A model generated the notes under the pieces. The model worked only from the letters and a program-made list of their open reading frames with translations. It searched no databases and was not told where the DNA came from. A stretch of 64,000 nt of DNA from Absidia repens (taxonomy: Eukaryota; Mucoromycota; Mucoromycetes; Mucorales; Cunninghamellaceae). The stretch spans positions 1,054,001-1,118,000 of the forward strand of contig MCGE01000008.1 of assembly GCA_002105175.1 (NCBI GenBank), in the 5' to 3' direction. How positions within the stretch are numbered: position 1 is the first letter of the stretch; the number at the start of each line of letters is the position of its first letter. Shown here piece by piece: positions 1 through 10,393 of this stretch. The translations under genes and the position numbers were made by a program.

Positions 1-100
1 ATGAACATCTCCTTTCGCTTTAGTGTCTACCAATATGCTTCAATAAAATATACCTTTTTATTAACCATCCTCTGACCCATCTGATAATGAACAATATCAT
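1..100 (+). repeat. Fragment of the dispersed ~600-bp repeat family (tail end)
   Basis: The stretch around 36-95 contains ATGCTTCAATAAAATATACC followed by CTTTTTATTAACC and a TGATAATGAACA-like end. This resembles the tail of the copy at 24.96-25.6 kb (ATGCTTCAATAATATATATCC, CTTTTTAACTACC, GAATAGTGAACAG). The head and core of the element would lie left of the window. The similarity was judged by eye over a short, AT-rich stretch. Confidence 0.4.
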
Positions 101-480
101 TATGCAGCTCTTTCAGGTTGTTCTACCAAACATTTTCTTTCAAGTTTACCCAATATCACTACTTTTCTTCTCTGCAGATACAGAGATTGTTTGGCAGTAT
201 TGTCAGAAAATCAATATCTCCTTTTCCTGTTTCTCTTTTTTTTCTTTTTTTTTTTCCTTGTGATCATCCAAATGAGTAATGACCAATTTATCTGAGTCAA
301 TCCACCTTCCAATGATTATAATCCCACACTGACATTTTCAAAAACACTTTCTTAAAAAATAATTGAATATACTCTCTATACAAGTATGGCAAAAGACCGA
401 GTAAGACAGATGTGACCCGAAGATATACGAGTAAACATATTTTATTTACATGTAAGACTGCAGAAAACTACCTACTACAT

Positions 481-499
481 ATAGATAGATAGATAGATA
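481..499. repeat. GATA tetranucleotide microsatellite
   Basis: Nearly five perfect ATAG/GATA units lie in the 3' flank of the RIB7 gene. A similar short run follows the KEX2 stop codon near 24,550. No function is implied. The rest of 1-620 holds no convincing gene; TTTATT at 441-446 would be the RIB7 poly(A) signal on the minus strand. Confidence 0.8.
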
Positions 500-623
500 T
501 AATGCGTATATAACAAGAGTACTATAATCTACAAATTCTAATAACAAACTAAGCTAGGCTGAGATAAATAAATTAAAAGCTGCCGCCATCCCCTCCATCC
601 AAAAAAGTCGAATCAAAGTTTGT

Positions 624-1597
624 TCAGGCAGTATGTAAAGGACGAGCAGCCATCACGATATCGCGACCAAAAGTTAGGTAGTGCACATGATCTAGCTCTG
701 TTGTTGCAGAGACATCCACGCCTTGATTCCCCACATAAACAGGAGCAATCGTTACAATCAATTGGTCGACCGAGCCACTTGTCAGGCATGACTGAATAAT
801 CCTGCTTCCTCCTTCCACCATTACACTTTTGATGCCCTGGTGTGATAATAGCGCCAATACATCCTTCCACACGAAACGTCCGGCTGTTGTTGTTGATGAT
901 GATGATGATGATGCTGTTGTTGGTTCATGGATTACGAAGATCTTGGCTCCCGCCTCTTCCAAAGCGACCTAATTGAATAGTGAAAAATAATGACAAGAAC
1001 AACAACAAGAAATGTGAGTAAACCACCTAGCCTCCTAGTTATCTAGTACAGACATACTAACTACTTTACCTTTTTTGCTGTCTCAGCAGCCAATGGCGAC
1101 GTAATGACCCATGGTTGCTTGCCTTGATTCGACGCGTAATTTTTCAGCAATTTACAAGTCAGTGGCAATTCTAATCGGGTATCCAAAATAACAGGTTGAG
1201 GTTGATGGTCCATGTCTTCCTTGGGAATATATCTAGCTACATACAACATGAAAAAGAGAGACAGAGAGGGGAGGTGGGTGAGTGGAGAAGGAGTCAAAGC
1301 TACTGCAAGTTCGTCGGTATCACAGTCAATAGAATAAAATAAAATAAACTTACCGTTGAGTTGGGGGTCATCAATACAGGCAGTTCCACTTCCAATCAGT
1401 ATAGCGTCATGAATGACACGTAAGCGATGAGTCATGGCCATACTTTCTTTCCCACTGAGCATCAATTGTTTTCCTTTGATGGCGATCTTGCTGTCAATAC
1501 TTTGAGCGTAAGTGAGTGTTACAAGAGGACGATCGGGGGGAGGGGGAGGAATGTTGTCATAAAGTGGAAGAAGAAAGGATTTTGCTTTTTCATACAT
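624..1597 (-). CDS. RIB7: 2,5-diamino-6-ribosylamino-4(3H)-pyrimidinone 5'-phosphate reductase
   Basis: RibD C-terminal-type reductase, the NADPH-dependent step of riboflavin synthesis in fungi; probably cytosolic. Three minus-strand exons (1354-1597, 1070-1236, 624-968) join in frame to 251 aa, close to the usual fungal length. The N-terminal half carries LVTLTYAQSIDSKIA, the loop MLSGKES, and DAILIGSGTACIDDPQLNAR, which spans the first splice junction. Exon 3 carries the SVMVEGGSRI core typical of the family. An unusual Ser/Thr-rich insert (TTASSSSSSTTT) sits between two core strands. The first splice restores the conserved LNARYIP sequence, which supports the gene model. The start at 1597 is the only methionine ahead of the conserved block. 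Unlinked here to other riboflavin genes. Confidence 0.93.
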
Positions 1598-2287
1598 TTT
1601 AACTGGAAGAAGGTAGTGAAGTTATTTTCCTATCCGATATATGTATATATGTAATGTTGGTATGTGCGGAGGATGCAAGTGCGTAAAAAAAGAGGAAATT
1701 GAAAGAGCCAAAAACAAAAAACAAAAAAAGGTAATATTTTTAAATCCCCGGTCGACTTGAGTTGACAAAACTTTCATCATCGTTGGACATCCTGCAAACG
1801 CTCGAGAAGTTTTTTTTACGTCAACCAATCATCATCTGCATCAGCAGATAAAGAGATGGTCACTTGGTTACCTAAAAATACCACATTGAGAACAAGCATT
1901 GTCGTCAAAAATAAAAATACAAAGATAACCAGGGCAATGAATTTTGGAGCACCACCCTGCAGGATACATCCTTATCGACCTCCCTTAGGGAAAAGTGGAA
2001 TGATATTTTTTTAAAGGAGTAGAAAAACAAACCAAGAATGATGAGAGAATAATATTATCATACAGACAGACAAGGTTCGTAAGACCAAGGGCGGGGTCCA
2101 AACAAGACGAAAAAGGATGGTGTGTTGCTGATGATGGTGATGATAGGAAAAAACGACAAAGGATCAAAGCGTCATTATCATTCCTGTATAATCAAAATAA
2201 TACAAAATAAATGAATATTATACAAGAAGAGAATGGAGTTCAATGTAAAATGGTGCAATTTATAATACAGAGCAAGTCTACATGACA

Positions 2288-2305
2288 GAACTGTACGTAC
2301 AGTTC
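2288..2305. other. 18-bp perfect palindrome GAACTGTACGTACAGTTC
   Basis: The sequence equals its own reverse complement over all 18 bases. It lies between the divergent RIB7 and 561-aa genes, about 330 bp upstream of the latter's start. It could be a binding site for a dimeric factor shared by the two genes. This is inference only. Confidence 0.6.
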
Positions 2306-2634
2306 AATAAGTTTAAGGTCCCACATTTTTTATGTGCCTTGAGCTGGGCTTGAATTTAGAAAAAAAAAGTGAATCAAAAAGGTGGTTTGCATTTCTTTTT
2401 TCTTTCTCTTTTCTCTTTGTTCTTTTTTATCTCCTCTTTTTTGTTTTTTTGTATCATTATTTTTATAAACACTTTTCTCTTATAAAGTATCTTTGTTAAG
2501 CAAATGGTAAGCAAAACATTGCATCTCTTTTTCTTTTTCTTTTTTTCCTTACTTACAATTTACTTTTTCTTCCTTCCTTTTCTTCTGTTTAGTCGGCACT
2601 CACTTATACCAAACCAACTCGCACGTCAATTGAC

Positions 2635-4320
2635 ATGACTGATCCCGATCAAGATAACTTACCATTGGCATCAACCATTGACAACGACATGACTACTACT
2701 GCTTTGACTGCAATACCAACACTACCAAATTTAGCCTCAGATTGGTCTAGCGCAACTGACACTGCCAGCGGCGGTTGGATCGATCATGGGGACAACAGTG
2801 ATGATGACGATGATAGTGACGATCCGGCTGAACAAGAACAGTTTGACAGAATATCTGGAATTTTATCACAACTCATTCAAGAAGCCAACAATGCCATCAA
2901 CAGCTCTTCTCTTCCAGCAAATTCAACATCAACACCAATGGCGGCTGATAACGATGATGATGATGATTTGATGGACGACACTTCAATCACGGATGGTGAA
3001 GGTGACAATAGTTTCGACTGGTCTGCCTCTACACTAGACGATATTTTTCCAGAAGACATCATTAATTTCAACAACCTGGACGAAACATCTGTACGACCAA
3101 CATCACCACTGCCAATCCAACCGCGCACAAGCAACAGTATCACCATGATGGAGAGAACAACTTCAACATCATCATCAACTACAACAAAGGTTCCACGGCG
3201 TCGATCTCAATTACCACGACCAAAGAAATTATCATTGGATATTCTTCACTACCATCCTCCCTCCACGTTTCACAATAGATCATCCAGCATCATGTCTACT
3301 TCATCATCGGCATCATCATCTCATACGGAATTTGATGACGATTCGTTATTCTCACCTATATCTTCAAGTTTAACTACACCAATGTCACGCACCATCTCAC
3401 CACTTTTGTTTGAAAAAGGACTATACACCCAACTATCACGACAAGGAAGTGCAGTCAACAATGAAGTAGACTTGACCAGCCTCTGTGGCCGTGCCGTGCA
3501 GAATCAACAGCAACAGGATAGCGACATTGAAAGTGAAGAAGAATATATGAGTCATCTCCAAGATAATGATACTCTTACCAATGGCTCTCTGATGGCTTCC
3601 TTTGAACGTTTAGATTCATCTCTTGCTATAGTGGATTCTTTGTCTCGCGATTTGGCAAACTACCGTCGGCAGCATCCTCGACATCGCAACTCAACAAACA
3701 TGCACCCCATGACCACTGCCTCCCGTAACAGCGATATTCTCACCGTCGCCACCCTCGACCCCTCCTCATCAACAACACCAGTGGATGAACCAACGCCGGA
3801 CTCTAATAACAACATCATATATGCTAATCAACACTACGATAGACAATCTTTTAGTGGCGGAAAATGGGCAACAATATTGATTGTGGGACCGATCTTATAT
3901 ATCCCTTACTTACTGATGGCATCACTCTGGGAACAAATGGCCATCTCGATGGGGACATCATCAAACACAACACCTTTTTCTTTACTTTTATCGACGGCTT
4001 CTGCAACGATGTTTGACGATCGACATACATTTGCATCTCTCAAAAGCAACCTCATCGCTACCTCTACTGCTGCGATCGGCAACGGTGGCGGAATTATACC
4101 ACCTTGTGCTGGATTGGCTGTATTTCTTCTGTTTTTGGCGATTCTTCATTTGCTCAAGGACGGAACTACCATGGAACAAGACGATGATGCCTCACCCGAC
4201 AATGATTATCCTCCGTTGATGGACACCCATTCCTACAACGATCAATCCAAGATAATCCGACGATCTTCCCTACCCATGCTGCCCTGCTCCCCTTCCATGT
4301 CTCGACGAAGCTCGTTTTAG
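2635..4320 (+). CDS. Acidic, Ser/Thr-rich protein with C-terminal membrane hairpin (unknown function)
   Basis: Function not recognised. The 561-residue single-exon reading frame has long Asp and Ser/Thr-rich low-complexity stretches, indicating disorder. Two short helical segments stand out: residues ~65-88 (FDRISGILSQLIQEANNAI) and ~321-345 (FERLDSSLAIVDSLSRDLA). Two hydrophobic segments follow, ~411-433 and ~490-508, then a basic Arg/Ser tail. The likely topology is a C-terminal membrane anchor with a large cytosolic N-terminus. The 342-aa protein at 10.4-11.6 kb has the same order of elements. The start at 2635 is the conservative choice. An upstream ATG at 2504 directly followed by a consensus intron (2507-2592) would add SALTYTKPTRTSID plus Met in frame, but a TATAAAG at 2481 makes that ATG very promoter-proximal. 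Confidence 0.75.
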   Translation: MTDPDQDNLPLASTIDNDMTTTALTAIPTLPNLASDWSSATDTASGGWIDHGDNSDDDDDSDDPAEQEQFDRISGILSQLIQEANNAINSSSLPANSTSTPMAADNDDDDDLMDDTSITDGEGDNSFDWSASTLDDIFPEDIINFNNLDETSVRPTSPLPIQPRTSNSITMMERTTSTSSSTTTKVPRRRSQLPRPKKLSLDILHYHPPSTFHNRSSSIMSTSSSASSSHTEFDDDSLFSPISSSLTTPMSRTISPLLFEKGLYTQLSRQGSAVNNEVDLTSLCGRAVQNQQQQDSDIESEEEYMSHLQDNDTLTNGSLMASFERLDSSLAIVDSLSRDLANYRRQHPRHRNSTNMHPMTTASRNSDILTVATLDPSSSTTPVDEPTPDSNNNIIYANQHYDRQSFSGGKWATILIVGPILYIPYLLMASLWEQMAISMGTSSNTTPFSLLLSTASATMFDDRHTFASLKSNLIATSTAAIGNGGGIIPPCAGLAVFLLFLAILHLLKDGTTMEQDDDASPDNDYPPLMDTHSYNDQSKIIRRSSLPMLPCSPSMSRRSSF

Positions 4321-5472
4321 TTTATCATCTCTTTCTCTCTCTCTCTGTCTTTATCTTTTTTGTGATTACTCTAGGTTTACCGTTTTATCCTTTGTTTATT
4401 TATTCTGTTTTTATTTTATTCTATACGTACATACATATTTTTGTCTTCTATCTTTCTAGTTGTGCTTTTTTTTTTGTTTATACTTTATATTCCTGTTACA
4501 AAAATAAAAATAAAACCTTGTTTCCATCTTCTTATTTTGTCTGTATTTGCCTTTATGTGTTTGTATATGTTTGTGTTATCAATTTTGCCCCCTTATGAAT
4601 CCCCCAGCTATGATTTTTTTGTTATTTCAGGAACTTCATTCTTTATGATATTGAGTGTCGCTGACATATAGTACACATATGCATCTGCACGTATGTTTAC
4701 TCATTATTAATTATAATACCTTGTGCCCGTCATGATGTGTATGGATGTTCTGACAGGATATGACTCAACTATGTAATTTTATCTATCTATCTTTTTGAAA
4801 TGAATTAAAAACTGACACAAAAAATAACAATTATGCATAAATTGGATACTTTTTATTTTTGATCATGCATTTCATCCCTTCCCCCAAAAACTCCGCTCTA
4901 CGGTATTCGTTCAGTGCAGGTAAAAAAAGTAAAAATCGTTTCGCTCTAATAAAAGAATGAACTAAAAATATTGCTTTCGTTTTAAAGAAAACTATTATTA
5001 TGCACCGCTAAACTGTCATTGAGAAGCCAAAAATGAGTGAATTGCCAAGTTCAGATAAATTAAATTCATATGCGTTATATATGGGGCCTCACTTTATTCG
5101 AAAGAATTTAGGCAGGAAATAGATTAGAGTTTGTTTTTTTATATTTTTATGTATCTTTCGTTAATATGTACTTATTCGTTTCCAAATTGTCATGGCATGT
5201 GCATCCCGTTGCTATCGTTTTCGCTTGTCTGTGCTTGGCTTTTCTTGTCTTTAGTGAAAACTGAAGTGATATGTACGTTTCTTTTTTCACTGTAATGATC
5301 CAAATACTATTGGCAAGTGTCAATTTTATAATAGTATGTATGATTGGATATTACTAACGCAGTGCCAATAGAGACAAGTAGCCCATGTCATGATATTTGC
5401 CTCACACATCGAACGTCTGAGCGCGATGCTAACGTTAAATGTAAGCAGGACCAGATATAAATATATATCCGC

Positions 5473-5516
<44 letters not shown>

Positions 5517-5744
5517 ATCGTAATTAAGAAAACAGGACGTCCTCGCAAAACCGCCGGTGATCCAATCTCCAATTTATGGGTGGAACATATCAGTTTTCTT
5601 GTGAATTTGAGACAAAATGTGTGTTTCTCGATTACAATTTGAGCGCCAAACATATGTTTAGGCTTTATTTGGGAAGCTTTTGCAAGAAAAAAGAAACTCT
5701 TCACCCTTTTGTGATTGTTGGGCATTCACTTTTTGCCCGGATGC

Positions 5745-5775
<31 letters not shown>

Positions 5776-6129
5776 GGCATAGTAGTAAGGCCAGAACTAC
5801 GGGCAATTTAATTTCCGTGGCAGCAACTTCAATTGGGCAGCTATCGGAAATGGAAATAAAAAAATTGTTTCGCGGCTGAAAATAGTTCAGGATAAATTGA
5901 TTGGACACAGCGATCTATTCATGCTTTTTTTTACGTCATTGTGGGTTTCGAGCAAAATGGGGAAAAACCGAAGACTTTTTTTTTGTTTCCCAAAACGCGT
6001 TTCTTTTCCATTCGTTTTTTATTACTATTACTTCTCACACTTTATCTCCTTCCTTGTTGACTTTTTTCATATTAACATTCTTCTGATATCTCATTCGACC
6101 ATCCCTTACCTCACCATATTACTACTATT
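4321..6129. other. Intergenic region with two long poly-T tracts
   Basis: No gene is supported here. Two T-runs, 5483-5515 (33 nt) and 5747-5775 (29 nt), bracket 231 bp of non-repetitive sequence. On the minus strand this reads as two consecutive segments, each ending in a poly(A) tail, as retroposed sequences would. The plus strand just after the first tract encodes IKKTGRPRKTAGDPISNLW before stops, an AT-hook-like stretch that may be a transposase relic (low confidence). The last 250 bp are pyrimidine-rich and precede the Myb gene. Confidence 0.4.
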
Positions 6130-8406
6130 ATGCAGGCCAGCCGATTCCATGACTCGACAGTAAAAGCACCATCACCTCTGGGTAGAAGACAATCCACCAC
6201 ATTCACCCAAAGTACCGACCACTTGGACCATATACTTCATTCAGTGCGACAGCAGGTAGGAATATCCTGGTGCATACCTTTGTTGGGTTGATAGGAAAAT
6301 TACTAACGGATGTTTTGTAGATTGAAAGTTGGGGCAAAGATGCCAAATGGAAAATCGATCTTGTGTTAACGGAGCCCAGTCGTCAACAGCAGCACCAACC
6401 AATGAAACCATCATCATCATCTTTATTATCGTCACCATTGAAGACCCATAAAATCGAGGACACTGCCGATCGACCCTTGATTAATGCTCTCCAACCCAAA
6501 TCATCCTATTCCTTACCTGTCTCTTCCAATACTCAGTACCCAGTGAGTTGATACTTTTTTAATTATCATAATTATCATTTCTTATTAACGTGATCATTTC
6601 TTCTATTTTTTAGTGGGACTATGTGGCACCTTATCATGACAATTGGAATCACGAATTTAATGATGATCGTGATCAGCAGGTAAAATCAATATGGAGATAA
6701 AGGAAATATATTTTGGTTTTACTAATCTATCTATTGTACCATCATCATTCTATAGTTACGTGAAGCCTTGGAACGAAATCAGTATCTCGAAAGTATTATA
6801 CGCTCACAGGCCGATCAACTTGGACAATCAAGAGAATTACCACCTGACGTGAACAATGTGGTCGAAACAATGAAACAAGTATATCTCATGTCGGTAAGCC
6901 AAAAAAAAAAAAAAAAAAAAAAACAATGGATGGATTTTCGGTCAAACAATAAAAAAATATTTTCTTCTTCTGAAACCACAGGAAAATGAACAACGATTAC
7001 GATACAATACGGAAACCAAAATGTTGCACAAGGATATTCAAACACTGACCAAGCGATTACAAAAGACAACACAACTCTTACATTCAATGGAAAGTTTGGA
7101 ATTATCACCCAAGGTAAATTAAAACATCATACGTGAATTTGATTTTTGGTCGTTTTCTTTTTATTTATTGTGATTTTTTTGTGTTGTTACGATAGGATGT
7201 CGATTTGGACAAGACGGAATTACTCGAAGACAAAAAACGACTCCAGCAAAAACTTCACCTTGGTCAACTAAGGCTCAAAGCACGCGATGCGGAAATAGAA
7301 TTTTTACAACTGAAACAGCACCAAGACGAGCAACCTAATAATCCATTACCACCTTCCTCTCCTCGATTCAAAGATACAACTCACAAAACTCGCCCTTATC
7401 TCTTCCAACAACAATATTCTCCAAAGCTACGAAGTGATATTCAACCGAACACCATTTCTGGATTGGATAGTCTTGGAATGTTAGCAGATCAGATGCTCAG
7501 TGATCCGGACTTTGAATCTCAGCATGCCAGTGACACAGAAAGATCAAGATATACTGCGAATACTCCTCCTCCACCTTCACGCCGAAACAAACTACGAAAA
7601 AGACCTCTCAACAATTTAAAGGAAGAAGAACCCGATCCTACTATCTATTATTACAATCGCCCGGCGTACGGCAGTAGCAATGCACCCGCTTACTATTACA
7701 ATGCCAATGAAAAACGCTCCAAACGTTCCATCGACTCGGCCAATACTCTATTATCAATGTTTCCATCAAAATCACCACCACTTGCTCAAATCTCAGATCA
7801 AGGTAAAATAGATAGATATATAAAAAAAAATCAATGGCGATATAATAATGACATATGTTTTTTTTTTTAACAAAAGAAATGGATAGGTCACCTGCTAGTT
7901 ACAGTCGTCAACAAAAACCCAAATCGAAACTGGCGTATGTCCGGTGGACTCCGGATGAAGATCAACTGCTGCGATCATCGGTGTTCAAAAATGGGACAGG
8001 AAATTGGGACAAGGTAGCACAAATGGTGCCAGACCGAAGTAGTCAACAATGCCGACAACGGTGGAGCAAGTACTTGGATCAAAAGCATGGGCCTCCACCA
8101 CCACACCAACAACAACAACAACAACAACATCCACAGCCGCAACCTCATCCTCAGGCAGCAAGTGGAAGCAAAGATAACAATAATGATGCGAGACATTCAC
8201 CATCCATTGCCTCGTTGTTAAATAAGGATGGCCCTGATCCAGAAGATACGCGAATGACATCCACATCCCCGCTTCAACAACACTCTCCCAATGTCGCTCC
8301 TAACACGTCAAGTCATCCCGTCTCTTCCTTTGGTTATCATCCTCCATCACCCATCTCAACACCAAAAAATTGGAACCGTGATGCTGGCGGCTTCAATAGA
8401 GCATGA
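6130..8406 (+). CDS. Coiled-coil protein with C-terminal Myb/SANT DNA-binding repeat
   Basis: Seven exons (6130-6255, 6321-6542, 6614-6679, 6756-6893, 6982-7113, 7196-7802, 7877-8406) join in frame to 606 aa. The middle, from about residue 139 to 270, is heptad-like and rich in Leu, Glu, Gln and Lys, and probably a coiled coil. The last exon begins with a single Myb repeat: Trp in VRWTPDEDQLL, a second helix around GNWDKVAQMV, and the recognition helix SSQQCRQRWSKYL. A polyQ/HPQ stretch and a Ser/Pro tail follow. One well-formed Myb repeat plus coiled-coil dimerisation suggests a nuclear sequence-specific factor; the target is unknown. A poly(A) signal AATAAA is at 8476-8481. The 3' end is the least certain part, because the following 400 bp contain further open frames. 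Confidence 0.85.
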
Positions 8407-8837
8407 TCGAACAACAACAACAACAGCTACATCCATTGGTATATATATATACATATTTTGCGTTTGTTTATTTTCAATAAAGCTTTTTGAACTTTTTTTT
8501 AAATCACCGCCCCACCTGTTTTTTTTTTGTTTTTTTTTTTTGGTCATATCAAATCCTTTGCGGAAAAATCATGGCTTTTTTTTTCAGTCAATCCATTCAA
8601 CAACATGTTTTGGCAACCATGGGAACATCCCCGCTCCCCCCCCTCAACAGCAGTCACCTCCAACACAGACGAACGCCACTCATCATTGGTCTCTTCTTCC
8701 AGGCGTATGCAACCCCTTTTACTCATGCGAACGCCAACAGCAACAAGCGCCCTGCCATAGTGATCAACAAACCAAGAATCTTCAATTTTTTCACCGTCGA
8801 TCAGCAAAACCCCCCACTTCGTCCCTGTCCTTAATAT

Positions 8838-9489
8838 CTATCTATTCAAGACATTTGTTTCCCTCAACACAATGACACGGCCATCCAATGACGGAGTGAG
8901 GACGGGGTGACCCCTTGACAACAATGCCACATTAGCAAAGCTCGGGATGCTTCCATGTACATATCTCACAGCGATGTTGTCATTGGGCAATCAAATCACC
9001 GTAAGTTCATGGATAGAAAAGACGCCCAAAAAAAAAAAAAAAAATGTAGGCATACATAACAGGTGACCCATCCGTTCCTTTTTTTTTGGTGGGGAGGGGA
9101 GGAAGGGGGTCGTGGGTGGTGGGCATCAACCAACCTCGTGTGATTTGGGTAGAAATAGGAACGTGGAACATCATCCCCACAAAGTTAGTCCATGGATGTG
9201 GTTGGCAACATCTGGAGCACCACTGGAATATAGCAGCGGCGGCGGCGGCGGCGACGACATTTATGCGAGATCCTGACTCGTGTATTGATTCCTTTAAATG
9301 GATGTGTGTGTGTGGAATGTCCCTTCCTGCTTTTTGTCCATGACCGTCGGCAAGCAATCCGAATTCTGGATAGATCTCCTGAACTGTGTGGATGGAGCGT
9401 GAAATTACGTGTGCGACAGCAAGTAAACAAGCAACGGACTCATAGAATGGTGGCATGGTGGTGATGGTGGTGGTGTGGAGAGGACCCAT
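8838..9489 (-). other. Possible minus-strand two-exon gene (weak candidate)
   Basis: This interval is richer in GC than its flanks and carries long open frames on both strands. The best minus reading starts at 9489 and runs ~145 codons, including FYESVACLLAVAHVIS and a seven-Ala run from (GCC)n at 9238-9252. A GTATGC donor near 9054 and an AAG acceptor near 8955 would join it in phase to a second piece containing IPSFANVALLSRGHP, ending at 8838. The acceptor lacks a pyrimidine tract and no family is recognised. The plus strand has competing frames, such as an Arg-rich one after the TATAG at ~9230. It could be a 3' extension of the Myb locus, a small gene, or neither. Confidence 0.2.
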
Positions 9490-10393
9490 CCTCTTTTTAT
9501 AGAATATGCTTTGGTGTTCTTTTTTTTTTTTTTACGTCGTCATCCCTCCGTCCATCCGTAGGATTTTGTTTTAGTTTTAGTCTTGGTATTCGTTTGTAAA
9601 TAGTTGATTTGAAATAAAATGGGGGGGGGAAGGACTAGCTTCCCTTTTTTTTTTTTTTATGTCATATGTTATTTGCTTTGTTTGAAAAAAAAAAAAAATG
9701 ATGATGATGTGTGGGACTCTTTGAAAATAGGATATGGAAAGTAGCCTTGAGGCATTGATACAATCGTGGGGTATTTCATTTGATGTGACACCTTGGATTG
9801 TTTTGCCACGTGTAGGGAATTCCTTAAGGATCGTAGTTTCGGAGCCGACAAAACTAGACAAGAATGGAAGGGATGCCGAAAAAAAAGAGAGAGAGAGGAT
9901 AGTGAGAGAAGAAAAAAAAAAGTGAACGGGTCAGGTCATTATGTCGTTTGATAATAATAGTATTTGTCAACATGGATGCAAAAGTTTGGAAATATGAATA
10001 TGCGGTTATTTTTATTGAAGTTTGACATAAAAAAGAAAAAAGAATATTCTACAGAAGGCCAGTGCACTATTGTGCGTGTGTGGGGGGGAGGAAAAAAAGC
10101 CAGCATAAAATATAATGACAAATGGATATGAGGTAGTACAAATATAGGGATATAATAAGAATTTATGGTGTATGTGGAGAGGAGGTAACAGTGCTTTTGA
10201 ATATTCTAACTTTGATGGGGATCAGTAAATAATGATAATAATAATAATAATAAAAACGGAAGCATATAACTACTATTGTTTTGATAAAAAAAAAGGGGGG
10301 AGGCATAAGGGATATATAGATATAAATGGGAATCAAGATGACATAAACAAAAAGAAAAGCGGAGGTATGTTTGACACAAAGGGGTAAGGATGA
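9490..10393. other. Intergenic, homopolymer- and TA-rich
   Basis: No coding sequence is supported. The region contains several A and T runs of 10-14 nt and a TAA trinucleotide stretch near 10,230-10,252. The 3' end of the minus-strand 342-aa gene must lie here. Confidence 0.5.

Noticed and set aside
9086..9343. Plus-strand frame with an Ala run from (GCG)n
   Set aside because: The Ala, Arg and Gly runs in all frames come from one short trinucleotide repeat; no homology or splice support.
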